Positions 22,086 to 35,519 of a stretch of DNA of 64,000 nt are shown piece by piece (the stretch's first letter is position 1; each line of letters begins with the position of its first letter). The notes beneath the pieces are model-generated. The model was given only the letters and a program-made list of their open reading frames with translations. It was not told the origin of the DNA and ran no database searches. The stretch comes from Rutpela maculata (Eukaryota > Arthropoda > Insecta > Coleoptera > Cerambycidae). The position numbers were made by a program, and so were the translations under genes. The stretch is taken from assembly GCA_936432065.2 (NCBI GenBank), contig OW386287.2, positions 95,249,091 through 95,313,090 of the forward strand, read 5' to 3'.

Positions 22086-23490
22086 AAAAAAACCTTTTTT
22101 AGTAGCTTCACATATTTCAAGGCCTAGAAAATAAACAAATAATACATCATAACCTCACTTTAGTTCCTTATAATAATATACTTTTAGTCCACAGTACATA
22201 ATATCAAATAGTCGTTTACTTTTCGGTTTCCGCCATTGTACCAGGTTTCACGTAAATCTACAAAAAATTTGCTGGCTTATCGCATCTCAATTAAAAACCA
22301 TGAAATAATGAAATCGTCATCATTAACAGCATTAGCGAGAGCATGCTGAATAATTTGTTTTTAAAAGCAAATTGTTCAACGGGCGCGTTTTTCAATAAAA
22401 GTTTCAGTTCATACTGTTGTAGAATACATTCTTCGGCTAATTCGCCTCCATGCAAGGCTCTCTCTCGTTGCGAAATGGTATATGACACGGTAGGAAGTTA
22501 TAATAATGCCCTTTGTTTGTGAAAAATTATCATTATTATAAATCAAGAACTAAATTTTTAATTGATATTACCGGCGACTACGCCAAATCTTCGAATATGC
22601 TCATAATATAAAAAATTGTTTCCAATTTTTGTTCACCTTACACTAGATGTAGCTTGATAAATTTAGTGTGGGACCACCACCAGACCATAGCCCTACAGTT
22701 TGCAGCAGGTCTGACAGAAATCGCTTAAGCTACGCCAGAGTAATCATTGAACAAATATATAAAAAAATCATACATACGGGTCGAATTGAAAACCTCCTCC
22801 TTTTTTAAATTTTATGAAGTCGGTTGAAAAACTATTTGACTGAGAATAGTAATATTTGGAAAGTAGCACTTATTGCCATGTAAGAAACCTGGTACATTTT
22901 GGGTTAAAAATGTGGAGGGTGAACACCTTTAAAACATGTTAGGAAAAACAATAATATTTACCAATTAGTTAACACAATTGTCAAGGTAAAAACCTGCTTT
23001 AATTTTAGTGAGAAGGAATAAAATAATTAAATGTAAAAGTTGCCAAACAAAGAGAGAAGTTCTGTGTAAATACTTTTACAATTTATTTAATTTAATTTTT
23101 AAAATCATTCTTACATTAAGTTAATAAAAATATTTTTTAAAGAAAATGGTGTATTTTATTACAATTTAACAAGAGGTTGTTTTCCTGTATGTTTAAACGG
23201 CCTTCCATAATTTTTTAAAATAGAATTTGAAAAAAATACCCTTTCTAATGTAAAATTTCTTGGGCTACGCGACGTCACATGGCAATTTTCATAATTTGGC
23301 CTTCTTTCTACAGATGTTGGCAAAAAAATCGATTTTTCCGAATAATTGCACAACCCGCCGGGTATATGCTCTATTCTCACTAAGCGCACCAACACACAGT
23401 TTCGCTGATACAAGTAATGTTTAATTGAATAACTCTGGAAGAAATCAATTTTAATTATAGGGGAAGATTCTACTCCAAAAAAAAGGTACC
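22086..23490. other. Mostly unannotated; contains a LINE 3'-tail-like fragment
   Basis: 22765-22855 on the minus strand reads as agttttycaaccgacttcat followed by aaggaggaggttttcaattcgacccgtatg. I associate this short 3'-terminal sequence with LINE-type repeats common in insects, especially Lepidoptera. Otherwise no ORF or repeat of note. A 114-codon minus frame at 23159-23503 has no recognisable domain. Confidence 0.35.
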
Positions 23491-23494
23491 ATTT

Positions 23495-24240
23495 TACTTC
23501 CACATCCAGTGGAAGTATAGTAACAGCAAAAATTTTTTTTAAATATTTTATTGTTCAAGTAGGCTTAGAATGCCATGAAACGTAGAGATTTTAAGTTTGA
23601 GCAAAAAGAATTCTGCCGGTCTGTCTCTCTGTAACTTTTTCTTGTGCGCGCGATTACTGCGGAACTGTTTAAGATATAGACTTAAAATTTGGTACACGTA
23701 TGTACAGTATGTTTCAGTTAACATTCCCACAGCCGATATTTCGGAAACTAATAAATATATTTTTATTCTGTAAACGGTAATAGATTTCTATGATTAATGC
23801 CTCCTTCAGGAAGTACAATTTACTATTATAACATTATCACCAGAGATGGCGCTGCAGTTTAAAAATATTTTTCGACCAAGGAAGGTTTGAAACATATGCC
23901 ATTCGATTAAGAATTAAAGAGATATGAAACTAGATTATATTTTCATCTTATTCCGTTAAAAGGTAGGGGGTAAATTGGGGTAAATGGGGGCAAATAGGTA
24001 AATCAAGCAAGTAAGAGTCCATAAAATTGGTATTTAGTATATACAAGAGAAGCTAATATCTCAAAAGAATTTTTGGCATTAGCCACCCCCATTACTACCC
24101 CACCCCATTATAAAAGTAGGTGAAAAAAAATGTGATTTACAAGAACCAAGGGCCTCAAAATATTTTTTTACTTCATCCATCCTCACTACCCCCACCCCAC
24201 TACCGATGTGGAATATCGTAGTGGGGTGTGAGGATGGATG
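23495..24240 (+). repeat. Dispersed repeat family X, copy 1
   Basis: Starts cttccacatccagtggaagta and matches 34595-35075 over two blocks. The first block runs 23495-23702. The second runs about 23925-24240, including ggtatttagtatatacaag, ggcattagccaccccc and a run of cccac. About 190 bp containing a mariner-like terminus separates the blocks here but not in the second copy. A third partial copy is at 44020-44190. Confidence 0.65.
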
Positions 24241-24631
24241 AAATTAAATTACTCTACCAATAATTATGAAATTTAAAAGAGTTCTACTCTGATAATAGAC
24301 GAAGCGATTAAAAAAAAAGTTAAGTAGATTATTTAAGATTTGCGACCTGTAGAGTGTTTGCGCACGTATATACGTATTTGGTATTTACAAAATTTTTTAC
24401 ATAGTCAAAATTACTCACAATTTATTCACTAATCGTATGAATCATGTTTCAAGGTTCCAGCCATCGAAAAATAATTTCTCACCGCAGCGCCATCTCTGTG
24501 CACTGCGAAGGAATAATTCTAACTGCAGTTATTTAAGACCTTTTTTGGTGTCAATTATCCGCGATTTACAAATTTTAAATATCTTTATTATTTTACGAGA
24601 TAATGACCCGGGAACTTTTAGCTGAAACACC

Positions 24632-24634
<3 letters not shown>
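23705..24634. mobile_element. mariner-like non-autonomous element (TA flanks)
   Basis: The left end cagtatgtttcagttaac and right end gctgaaacaccctg are inverted and flanked by TA (23703-23704, 24635-24636). Similarity continues inward: gagatggcgctgcag at about 23844 pairs with cgcagcgccatctc at about 24484. The right TA is part of a TA microsatellite. It overlaps repeat family X, so the exact history is unclear. Confidence 0.6.

Positions 24635-24666
<32 letters not shown>
24635..24666. repeat. (TA)16 microsatellite
   Basis: Uninterrupted TA dinucleotides beside the transposon end. They are followed by an imperfect cttgtacttgta / acttggtatttgta minisatellite to about 24760. Confidence 0.95.
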
Positions 24667-24667
<1 letters not shown>

Positions 24668-25619
24668 TTGTATTGTTCTTGTACTTGTACAGTGTTAGTT
24701 GAAATACTTGGTATTTGTACTTTGGCAAATTTAGTACTTGGTATTTGTACTTGTACAGGGTTATTCATTTACTTTTGTTATTATTGGAAATAAAAAAAGT
24801 TTCGTATACAAGTTGTAGGGTTGGATATATAAATTTTTAAAATGCAATTAAAAAAATTGTTTGCATAGGTCACGTGATATATCAATGAAGGTTGTTTCTT
24901 TTAATTGAAAACTTTGTATGTTTTTACATATTCTTTTAGATCTTTTCTCCCTGATTTCAAATATATAAAGGTTGCAATATTTCTTGACATTTCGGACGTT
25001 AAATATGCTCCAAACATGCATATAGGTATTTTATGGTTAATGAAGGAAGCGCAGTAATTACTCTTAAGCAGTAGGCTGTGACTGATGGTACTATGACAGA
25101 TTGTTAATGTTTGACATTTCGTATTATTATTTGATCAAAATGGGTTACACACAAATTGCAAAGTTTCAGCCGATTTCACAGAAACACCATTTTCATCGGT
25201 TTTGCTCCGGGGTCCTTTGCTCGAATATGTCGAAAAGTTCATGAGGAATGTCATCTCTTGATATATTTTTTATTTTAATTTTCACAAAGCAATGACGTCG
25301 TCAATATATTTTTTAATCGCACTCCTATTTTTTGTTACGAAATTTGAAAGAGCGCATTTTTTTACAAACAATACATATCACAGTAAATATCGGGAAAGTT
25401 TTAAGAAAAACTATCTAGAAGTTTAAAAATACTAACTTTACTAGAAATGAAAAATTTTCAGGCAGCTAAATTAAATGTTCCATTTGCAGCCTGGCAGTAG
25501 ATAAGACGGCTGAGTTTTTTATGCTTCCGAAGATAAAAAGCTGAAATCATCCTCGTTAGCATGTTATTTTTTTTTTAATGTACAAATGTACGATGTTCAC
25601 TTTCATGTGTAAAAATCAT

Positions 25620-26124
25620 GAACCGTGAAAGAACTGGTATTATTTCCATGAATCCCAAACAGAAGTAGTTGAATTGTTCAATGTAACTTACCCTGATTGG
25701 AAACCTATTAGCAATAACACGGCAAGCAGGGTAGTCAAAATTCAGGAAATATGGACATATAAGCCATCTTCCTAAATCTAGTTGGCCATCACCAGCTTAA
25801 TGCTTTGTTGAGAGTGCAAGAAAGTCCTCATTCCACAGTTAGGAACATTGCGTCTAATTTTAATTACAAAACACTCAAGAAAGAAAGAAATAAAGAAAGA
25901 AGGGCAATTGGGTGACTACTGAGCTCGTCAGACCTGACGCCCCTTGATCACTTTATATGGGAATACGTTAAAAGCAAAGTATACGTGAAGGTGGAAAAAA
26001 AGGGAAGAGTTCGCCAAGAAATACTTCGCATATCAGCGGAAATTATCGACAACGTTCAAAAAGAGTTTAGTAACCATGGCTATTGCCAAGATGCGAAAAG
26101 AGTGCAATTTAAACATTTAACCTA
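25620..26124 (+). pseudogene. mariner-type transposase relic with large internal deletion
   Basis: The first part reads EVVELFNVTYPDWKPISNNT then ASRVVKIQEIW, a helix-turn-helix region like that of insect mariner transposases, followed by ESPHSTVRNIASNF. It then jumps to the third-Asp region: SSDLTPLDHFIWEYVKSKVY, ending with a C-terminal FKHL stop at about 26123. The central first and second Asp motifs are gone. Several stops and frame slips are present. A flanking element of roughly 24760-26360 is suggested by acagggttattcattta at 24757, but the right end is not convincing. Confidence 0.7.
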
Positions 26125-26129
26125 GTTGA

Positions 26130-27224
26130 TAACGCCATAACTGTGGAAAATTTGCCAAAAACTTTAAAAATACATCAAAGATGGCATTCATTAGAACCTT
26201 TTGACATGCAAGCGAATTTTCTAAAAAAATGTGCACACTTTTTATCGAACTTCTCCACTACTTTACGGGAGCACTGTATGTTTTCTGTGACAGTGTGCAA
26301 ATATTTAATAATGAAAAAGAAACTATACATAAGTCACGTATATATTTGTAGGTAAAAGTATTTAGTTAATGAAAAAGAGAAAAACCTTTTGTTATTTACA
26401 AATCATAAAATCTCAGCTTGAATTTTTAATTCTAAATAACAAAAAGAAACATTTTATTAGCAGCAGTACTTTGCAAGAAAACAAAAGATTGGTGCAAGTG
26501 ATTGAATGTGAAGGCAAAAAAATAGGTAACTATTATTTAAAATTCACTCACAAATAATTTTACATGCATTATTTTTCACAAAGAACCGGTGTATCAATAA
26601 TGGAGTCGATTACTTTTTTTTCATGTTTTAAACAGAGCGCTGGCTCTGCTGTAAGTTGTACGATATGAACAGCAGCGTGGGGTGTGTAAGTTTGGCAAAG
26701 TTTGTCGAGTTTTAAAAACGGTATAGGTTTCAAATGCTATAAGCGCCTGCTTATTACCGGGCACGCAACCTAACTGACACTGAAAGCTGCCAGTTGCCAA
26801 TTACGCTATGACGGGTTGTTGCATCCATAATATACACGGAGATTAGAAAAATTAAATGTAACAGCTCAGAAGATATAAAAGATGCACTGGGGTGATCCTT
26901 ACTTTAGACCTTCAGATTGTTTCCTCCGAAAGTTGTTCTATTAATTTATAAAACATTTTTTGTAAAGTTTAATTTGATTTAATAAGAAGAAAATCGTAAT
27001 TTAAAAATTGTACAGTGCCATGAATTGTGTTAAAAGAAAGAATGATTTGTTAATAAATGGTAGCTAAAGCTCAGACAATTAGGCTGCTCCTAAAATTTTT
27101 TATTCTTTCCATTATACAAAATAAAATATACAAAAAAAACACATTAAATTTTTTTAATTTAGTAGGCGTTTTAAGGCAAATAATTACGCAGGTCAACATT
27201 TGATCTAAGAACAATCACCAGACT
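26130..27224. other. AT-rich stretch, nothing recognised
   Basis: Short ORFs only. No inverted repeat, RNA gene or protein motif seen. Confidence 0.4.
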
Positions 27225-27960
27225 TTACCAGAGCATACATAAGTTTTTTGGGTCGCTGATTCCGAATCCGAGGTTGGTTAAGCTTCATCACGTCAGGTTC
27301 TTGGTCATTTGAAGGTCTAACTGAGAAAAAGTGTTGTAAAAAAATTGAAAAAATTTATGTTTATGTTTCTGAGGTCGCTGAATTCAAGTCCACTGTTATT
27401 TTTACCCTTCAAGAACATCAGAACATCTAGAGGTCATTTTAAGGCATTTTGAGGTCAAATTGAGAAAAAGCGACTAAGAAAGTCTGGAAAAATGCTTACA
27501 TGGGTTTTTTGGGTCGCTGACCTCGAATCCGTGGTTGGCTAGACTCTATCAGATCGGATTCAAGGTCATTTGAAGGTCAAACTGAGAAAAAGTGTTGTAA
27601 AAAATTTGAAAAAAATTTATGTTTATCTGAGGTCGCTGAATTCAAATCCGCTGTTATTTTTACCCTTCAAGAACATCAGAACATCTAGAGGTCATTTCAA
27701 GGCATTTTGAGGTCAAATTGAGAAAAGCGACTAAAAAATCTGGATAAATGCTTACATGGGTTTTTTTGGGTCGCTGACCTCGAATCCGTGGTTGGCTGGG
27801 CTCTATCACATCGGATTCAAGGTCATTTGAAGGTCAAACTGAGAAAAAGTGGAGTAAAAAAATGTGAAAAAATTTATGTTTATGTTTTTGGGATCACTGA
27901 ATTCAATTTTGTCGTTATTTCATCTCAAAGTTTCTTTAAGGCAATATCATGATCAAATTA
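27225..27960 (+). repeat. Tandem array of ~259-bp units related to element P3
   Basis: ggtcatttgaaggtc anchors recur at 27303, 27563 and 27821, a period of about 259 bp. Each unit is made of two diverged sub-units, each starting near ggtcgctga. The sub-unit consensus (ggtcgctga...gaatccg...aaggtcatttgaaggtcaaa...tttatgtttatg) is clearly the same family as the arms of the fold-back element at 52374-54732. Only one orientation is present and no terminal repeats are found. Confidence 0.8.
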
Positions 27961-29100
27961 AAACAAGAATGTTGAAAACCAAGAAACTGAGTATAAATCT
28001 ATATTAAGCCATCAGTCATCAACCTATTGACATTTTTGTCAGTTACGTTGTCTCCTAGCCGCTAGCAAACCCATCTGTCTTTCGTATCACATAAGTTTAA
28101 AAACCTTTAAGACTTTGTAATTTCTATTCAGATCAAGCAAATCATATCAAATCAACACCTATTTTAGCAGCATTATTACAACTTTTGAAGGTTTGTTTGG
28201 GTCTAATCCTGCTTTGAAGTTATCTTTTGAGGTACAACGGTCAATCAGTGGAGAACCTCATGAAAATACATACATACTTCCTGACCAATGAAAACTGAAA
28301 TATCTTTTGAACAGAGAGTAATTTTATTAACTGAGTAATAAAAATACTTCCATCAATTTGCCCTTTCAGTGTCAAATTAAGATTATTTTTAAATAGAAAT
28401 AACTTTCTTTATTGTTTATGTTGTTTAAGGGTACGCAGTAGTTCTCTTAATAATAAATACAATGAAAATATTTTAGGATAGACAGCTGTATTCGCTAGTT
28501 TACTCATGTGCATGGTTACGTATTTCAAAAAACCTCATTCTATTATAAAAAATAGGAATACCGAATTCTTCATTTATCACTCCGTACGATTGTTGCGTGC
28601 TTCATGTCTGCTCTGAAATATGAAAGCACGTCACTTCATGTGGTGGATACGTTTTTATTTAGCAGAACATTGCATGTTTACTGTGGAAATGAACATTATA
28701 TGAGAATAATAATTATTTTATTTTTAACGTTTATATTCTTTAAGTAGAAAATTTCAGGTTAATTGCTTCATTTATATGAATGAAAAAAGTCAAGAGTACA
28801 AATGAAAAATTCACAAGCAACGTATTTTTAATATAAAAATAGCTTGTGATTTATTCATCCATAATATCATTTGGTCGACGTGAATCACGAACTATAATCG
28901 GAAGATGCAAAGGAGGTTTTAAAAAGGTTAAGCATTGTCCCTGGGTTACTAGATACTATCCATAATAAATTATTAAATTAGTTGATAATATTTTAAAATT
29001 TTAAAACTCATTATTAGATGTACCATGAACTTGATAAATAGAAAAAAATAGTATCTGACTTATTGTAAGACGCAGTCAGAGTTTTTCTAGAGGATGTGAA
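27961..29100. other. AT-rich stretch, nothing recognised
   Basis: No coding signal or clear repeat. It ends at the T-run that marks the 3' poly(A) of the minus-strand LINE. Confidence 0.4.
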
Positions 29101-31690
29101 TTTTTTTTTTATCTGTGGGAGGGGAAATCATCATGGACACCCGTCGCTTAGAGTCTATTGCGAACGGGTGGTGCTGGACTCCAACCAGCTAAAACCCCTC
29201 CCTCTCTTCAGTGTTTCCTGTTGACCTGGGACTGCTTTCGCTTTTCAACGGATCCGCAGGTCATTTAAGTTTGTCGATGTTAATTAGCGTTCTCCATCAA
29301 ACCCATCTCTCTTTCCTTCTCTACTTCTTTTTGATAATGCGGGTTATTCCCTCCTTCGCCCTTCTCCAGTTCTCCTCCGTTTCCAGCATCCTCTCTACCA
29401 TATTTTCCGGAGACAATAACAATGCCCCACCATCTCGTCTCTCTACCCTCCATCTGTTGCATGCAAACACGGTGTGCTCCACGTCATCGACCTCTCCACA
29501 GTATGCACACTCTCTGCTGTTAGTCTTGCCAATATCATATAAGTACTCCATGAAGCACCCATGTCCGCTCAGGGCTTGGGTGAGGTAATAGCCTACCTCA
29601 CCATGCCTCCGTTCCATCCACGCTCTGATGTTGGGGATGAGGCGTCTCGTCCACCTTCCCTTGTCTGCAGTGTCCCACCGCCTCTGCCATCTTTCAAATA
29701 GCCTGTCCCTGGCCTCTGTCCTCCCGGCTCCTTCAAAGATTTCCAGCCGTTCTTTGGCCATCGGATCAAAGGGGGTCCCCGCCACTACCAACGCCGCCTC
29801 GTACGAAATAGTTTTATATGCACTGCGTACCTTTAGTGCGGCACATCGCTGGATCCTAGCCATCCTCCCCCTCGTCCTATCCACCTTCATCGCACTTTCC
29901 CAGACCGGAGTTGCAGACAAGAGGATAAAGTGTACGACGCTGCACAGCAGTCTCCTCTTGCTCGCTCTCGGTCCGTGCATATTGGCCATAAGCCTCCCAA
30001 TGGCTGTGGCTGCCTTTCCCCCTTTCTCGGCCGTCTTTGTGGCATGGACACCGAAGTTCAGCTTGGAGTCCAGCCAAACCCACAGGTATTTCATTTTACC
30101 CCTAGGTATTTCAGGTGGTTCCCTGGGGATATCTCCACCTGGCCCACCCTAACTTTCATGGGTGGAAGATTTCTTTTCCTGGTGATAATCAGGAGCTCCG
30201 TTTTCTCGGCAGCTAGCTCAAGATGCATTCTTTCTAGCCATCTCTCAATCTTTCTGATGGCCTCGTTAGCTGCTTCTATTATTTGGACAGTCCACCTTCC
30301 AGTCATCGTTATGGCCAAGTCGTCGACATACCCGATGATCTTCACATCCTCCTTCCAAGGCTATCGAAAGACATCACCAAACATCACGTTCTACAAGGTC
30401 GGACCAAGCACCGACCCTTGTGGAATCCCACACGTGATGCTTTTCCAGGTTATCTCTCCCTCTGATTCGAATCCGATCATCCTATCTTGGAAGTAGCTCA
30501 TCATCAGGTACGGAGCTACCCCCAAGCTCTGCATCTTCCTGACATCATCTCCCATCCCGCCGTGTTAAACGCGTTTTTGACATCTAGGGTCACAACAGCA
30601 CATATCTGTTTCGTGGCTAGGGCTTCCTCCGCCGTCTCCTTTAGTAGTCTAATGGCTCCTACCGTTGATCGTCCTTTCCGAAAACCGAACTGGCTTTTAG
30701 ATAAGCCGCCCTTCTCGGCTATCTCCTTCTCTAATCTCCCCAGTATCAGATACTCGAGAAGCTTGCCCATCGCGTCAAGTAAACATAGCGGTCGGTGGGA
30801 TGACGGTTCCTTCAGCGACTTGTTCCCTTTCCGGATCAGGACGATCCTGGCCTTCCTTCATCTGCTCGGGAAATCCCCACTCTCTAGAGCACGGTTAATT
30901 ACTCTTAAGATGTCTCCCGGGAATTCTTCCGCAACTAGCTTGACTATTTCAAGCGGAATCTCGTCTAAGCCTGAAGCCTTTCCACTTTTAAGTCTGGCAC
31001 ATGCTGCCTCCAGCTCCTCCTCCGTGAGTGGAGGGACCACATCCACTTCTACCGCCCTCCATCTGACTATATCCCTTTCTGGGAATAGGGCAGCCACGAC
31101 TTCCACCACTTTCTCTGCCGGCAAGGCAGGGGTCAGATTTCTGATCTGTCGAGTTGCTATCTTGTACGAATCTTGTAGCCATCTCCCCAGGCATTTCCAT
31201 CCACATAATTCCCTCCACCTCTCCCTCTTTGATCTTTTAATTGCGTCTCTAAGGTTTTTCCTGGCGTTCCGGTACTGCTGGAGAGACGGGTTCTCCCCAA
31301 GTCCTGCTCTCCTACTCTGCCTTATAATACCCTGTCGATGAATCGCGATACATTCTCTTCTGAGGGCTGCGATCTCCTCCGTCCACCAATAGACCTGCCT
31401 CCTGGTTTTTCTGCTTCCTTTCCTGGGCATTGACTCGTTGCAAGCTCTAGTAACCGCATCGGTGAGGGCCTCCTATGTTTCGACCATGCCTCCTCGGAAG
31501 GAGCCAGCCAGACTTCTTTTGAAGGTATCCTTGTTCAACCTACCCTCTGCCCTTTACCATCTAAGCGGCGCGATTCTGCCCAATCTCAAGGTAATATAGC
31601 GGTGGTCGTTTCATGTCTCCTCCTCTGTTAACACTCTCCACCCGCTGGTTCTTCTGGGGTGAGGACGTGCTTAAAAATGTTCGACTGCTA
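29101..31690 (-). mobile_element. 5'-truncated, decayed R1-type LINE
   Basis: The T-run at about 29100-29112 is the poly(A) tail on the minus strand. Coding remnants follow upward to about 31690, where an endonuclease C terminus fades out. The GC content is markedly higher than the surroundings. Confidence 0.8.
29321..31430 (-). pseudogene. R1-clade-like reverse transcriptase ORF2, multiple frameshifts
   Basis: Reading on the minus strand, remnants above 31430 include ETWNDHRYITLRLGRI, the Asp-His end of an APE-type endonuclease. The linker follows (30858-31430, ending LKSGKASGLDEIPLEIVK, RT domain 0/1). RT motifs follow: SQFGFRKGRSTVGAI, VVTLDVKNAFNTAGW (motif A), GIPQGSVLGPTL (motif B) and GYVDDLAITMTG (30310-30330, motif C). 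The C-terminal segment (29321-30094) carries a CCHC knuckle, CAYCGEVDDVEHTVFAC, and ends in a Lys tail. At least four frame changes separate the blocks, so it is dead. Motif choice and the C-terminal knuckle fit the R1/I group better than Jockey or R2. Confidence 0.85.
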
Positions 31691-33259
31691 GGAACCAGTA
31701 GAGCACTGACGAGAAACTATGCGATTTTACACTGGTTTCTATAGTGTTAATAATTTGATTTTAAATAAATAGACAATTAAGAAATGTACAGATGTTCCAA
31801 ATACTCTATGTGGCTAACATGCTACTAGTACCTGGAGGGAATATAAATGAAAGATAAGGTAAGGTTGGTGCAAACTATCTCATGTGTTGTATATTTTCAT
31901 GGCAGCTTTAACCTCCCCTCCTATAAAAATGGGGATGTAACTGCAATTAATCGAAAATCGAAAATTGAGATAAAACCAGATCTTTACAATTTGAGGTCTT
32001 AGGAATACGAAAAATTGTTTTTTTAAAATGCCTATGTGTATGTATGTGTGTATGTACGAATGTATGTATGTGGACACGATTGAGTCGATACTAGTAAACT
32101 AATTTTGATGAAATTGCATGCGGAAAATATTAGTATCATACATGAACTTAATAGGTTTTAGTGCAGATCGGATGTCGTCTAGTGCCCTTTTGGTACATAG
32201 ACTTTCTTACTACTAGTAGTACAAAGCTTTATTGCAAATTAGAGTTGGTTGGGGGGTCTATATAACCCTACAGTTAATATGCTACAAACAGTACCATATT
32301 ATGTAACAAAAGTCATGTTAAAAAAACCCAAAAATCATCCTACACCACTGCTATACGACGAAACCAAGCTATTAAATGTTAGACTTATGTATATTATAGT
32401 CAATCGTTTTCGTACGTATGTACAAAATATGAGAAAAGTTCGTTAAAACATAATATCAACACCCGGCCAATAACAAATGATTTTTTTACAAAGACAACAT
32501 ATCAGAAATTTGTTTCTTTTCTAGGATCAGAATTTTATAATAATATACCAAATAATATAAGCATTTAAATACAAAGTAAAAATGTACGTTATATAAAACA
32601 AAAATCGCTTCATGCAATATATTTAATAGTTTTTCTGCTAAATCACACAAACTGAGGTATGGTTCTCTGTTCTTCTGCTGTATTTTCTGGGTAGATGGAT
32701 TCATTTAATGTAACTGTGTTGCTTAGGTATATACTATACATAGGTAGGTAAACATTCGATATAGGTTATATATTATATATACATTTTTTTATTTCTTGCA
32801 ATCTACACCCATATTCCTATTTACATAAGGGCATTTCATTAAATAACATTAAGCACTTGCACTAACTGCACATCTATAAACTACACTCCAAATTAATGTA
32901 TTAATTTGACATATATAATACATTGTAGCAAAATGAAAATAAATGAAATGAAAAAAATTGAAATGAAAATTGAGCCTATGTATATTACATTATATTTAGA
33001 ATACTTACTAATCTAAACAAATATAATACATGTTATGTTTATAATGTTTAAGAAAAATTAGACAGTAGACTTTCTTATTATTCAACATAATATCCCTTTT
33101 TTATATTCGAAAGTATATCACATTTCACTATTTTCCGTCAATTTCTCTTCAAAAAGAATTGTCGTGTCCTGCGTCGACGGATCGTTAATTAGCAATTTCA
33201 ATTGTTTAAATAAATATGTTTTCGATTTCATTCAAAATTTAAAGTGATACATCTTTATA
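31691..33259. other. AT-rich stretch with a tgta microsatellite
   Basis: Imperfect tatgtgtatgtatgtgtgta repeats at about 32032-32072. No protein signal in the small ORFs. A family-specific motif is not seen. Confidence 0.45.
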
Positions 33260-33261
33260 TA

Positions 33262-33850
33262 CAGTGTGTCCCATTTTGATTGGAACTACCCCCACAAAAA
33301 GTTTATTTTAAGTCCGATTTAAATCGGGTTTTTTCTAAAAAGTAAACCTCGGAAAAGTGCATTCTTGTAATACATTAAATTTTATAAATCACAAAAAACT
33401 CGGGCTACTACGTTCTTTCTTCGGGGTGGAAAACGAAGACATCTTATTAGCGATTTCTTTAATGCAAATTTGAGTACTCCATTGGATTCGGCAATCCCTC
33501 ACTTCGTGAAAAAATACGAAACAAGAATTTTGAAATTGCCAATGAAAATCTAGTGTTGCACGGGATTCTCTATTTGAAAGAGTGCATTGACTCAAACAAC
33601 TGACGAAGGGATGTGTATTTGTCAATTTGTACAGATTTACTTATTATATTCTTCGCAAAAACGAAGATTATATTGCATTTGATCGGCACAGTTTTGAAAT
33701 AAAAACATTGCTAAAATGATTTCTTCATTTTCCACCCCAGAAAAAAGACAGCAGTAGGCCGAGCTTTTATGTTTTATAAAATGTCATGTACTGCAAGAAT
33801 GTACTTTTCAGAGGTCTATGTTCTTCAAGTTCCAGCAAAAAATTGTCCTC
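33262..33850. mobile_element. Palindromic MITE, mariner-like left end
   Basis: The left end cagtgtgtcccattttgat after TA (33260-33261) is a standard mariner/Tc1-type terminus. Inverted arms pair 33335-33445 with about 33715-33835; for example, aagtgcattcttgtaataca pairs with tgtactgcaagaatgtactt, and cttcggggtggaaaac pairs with ttttccaccccagaaa. The right terminus looks truncated. The 78-codon ORF inside is the arm itself. Confidence 0.7.
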
Positions 33851-34594
33851 TCCAAACATTTTTTTAAGAAATTTATTTTTATTTCACTATTATATCATGT
33901 TTAGTGACAAAATTAAACTACCACTCAGTAATGGTATATTGTTATATAGCCATGAAAGTTTCACACGTACTATAAACGTAAAATGTTTATAAAAGGTGTT
34001 AAACAAGTTTTAACTCACACGAAACAGAAAATTGATATTATTATTTCTCTGTCAAAATTCATTGTAATTGTTGTGGAGTTAAGTTTAAAAATACTACATC
34101 ACATGCGATAAAATGCAACATTGAAAGAATAAATCTGATCCTAAATCTTGCCAGGTGATAAATTATGTTAATCATGAACTAAACGATACCTATAAACATA
34201 TCCGCCTGATGTCCTATTTATTCAAGCAAGCAAATTACGTTTATGTATAAAAGTTCAACTTGTGTGTTTAACAATATATTTACGTGCATGAAAATGGCAA
34301 AAGTTTCTGCAATTTCCGTTCAGTAAAGTTAAAACAGAAAGAACAGTTATAAAGTAGATAAACTCGAAATCATAATATACTGCTTTATTATATAATCTAA
34401 TATAAATCTGCATAACATTTGTTTGAGTTGAAATGGAATAAAAATATAAATTTGAAAGAGCTGACGTAAAACTACTGCTCTATAATAGTTTTTTCGTCTC
34501 ATTCACAACCTATTAGCAGATGGTTTGTGATGCATGAATTTTTCTAGGTGGCCTTTATTCGGTTTTTATGAACTCGATCTACAATCATAATTTC

Positions 34595-35075
34595 TTCCAC
34601 ATCCAGTAGAAGTATAGTAACGCAGAAAAAGAAATGAAATTCTTTATTGTTCAAATATGTTTAGAATATTATGAAACGTCGAGATTTTAAATTTGAGCAA
34701 AAAAAAATCTGTCTCTCGATCTGTCTGTCTTTTGTACGCGCGATTACTCTGGAGCCGTTTAAGGTATTGACTTGACATTTCGTACATGGTACACGTACGT
34801 ATTTTAACGAGTCTGGAATTATATTATATTTTGATCTTATTCCGTTGAAGGATTGGGGGTAAATGGGGGGTAAATAGGTAAATCAAGCAACTAAGAGTCT
34901 ATAAAATTGGTATTTAGTATATATAAGGGAAGCTAAGGTCACAAAAATTATTTTGGCATTAGCCACCCCCAACCACTCCCACCCCATTATTAACAGAGGT
35001 GAGAAAATATAATTGTGATTTAGTATGTGTACAAGAACCAAAGGCCTCAAAAAAAATTTTTTCTTCATCATTTGC
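34595..35075 (+). repeat. Dispersed repeat family X, copy 2
   Basis: cttccacatccagtagaagta begins a copy of 23495-24240. The two blocks are contiguous here (…acacgtacgta then attatattttgatcttattc). It ends near agaaccaaaggcctc. No coding content. Confidence 0.65.
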
Positions 35076-35519
35076 AAATCTCATATACCTCCTGCCAGTC
35101 CTCTACCACACGATCCATCACGTGTTCACTGTTGAAGTGGATTGGTGACGAAAATTGTTTTAAAAACCGACAAAATACAAGTATTGAACGTTTTCTGATC
35201 GGCTTACTTTATAATAGTTAGTTTCCGTGAAAAAAGACTACTATTGCCATTAATTTAAGTTTGGAAATCAAATCTCCAAGTAGAAAAAGGGCATATTGTA
35301 GGTTACATCTAGCAAAACTACTACGTAGTCTACACTCATGGATAAAATTATCGCATCATCCAAAATCTTTTGATTTTTATCTGAACCGCTTGTCCGATTT
35401 TAATGATTTTTGCTTTATTTTGTAAGTTCTGGAATGAAACGTCATAATGATTTTAAGTAAAATTTATTTTTTTCAACAAAGTTATACTTTCTTTTCAAAA
35501 ATTCAAACCACCTTATGGA

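Noticed and set aside
29211..31341. Plus-strand ORFs of up to 284 codons over the R1-type region
   Set aside because: The RT, endonuclease and zinc-knuckle motifs are all on the minus strand; the plus frames are GC-rich antisense shadows.
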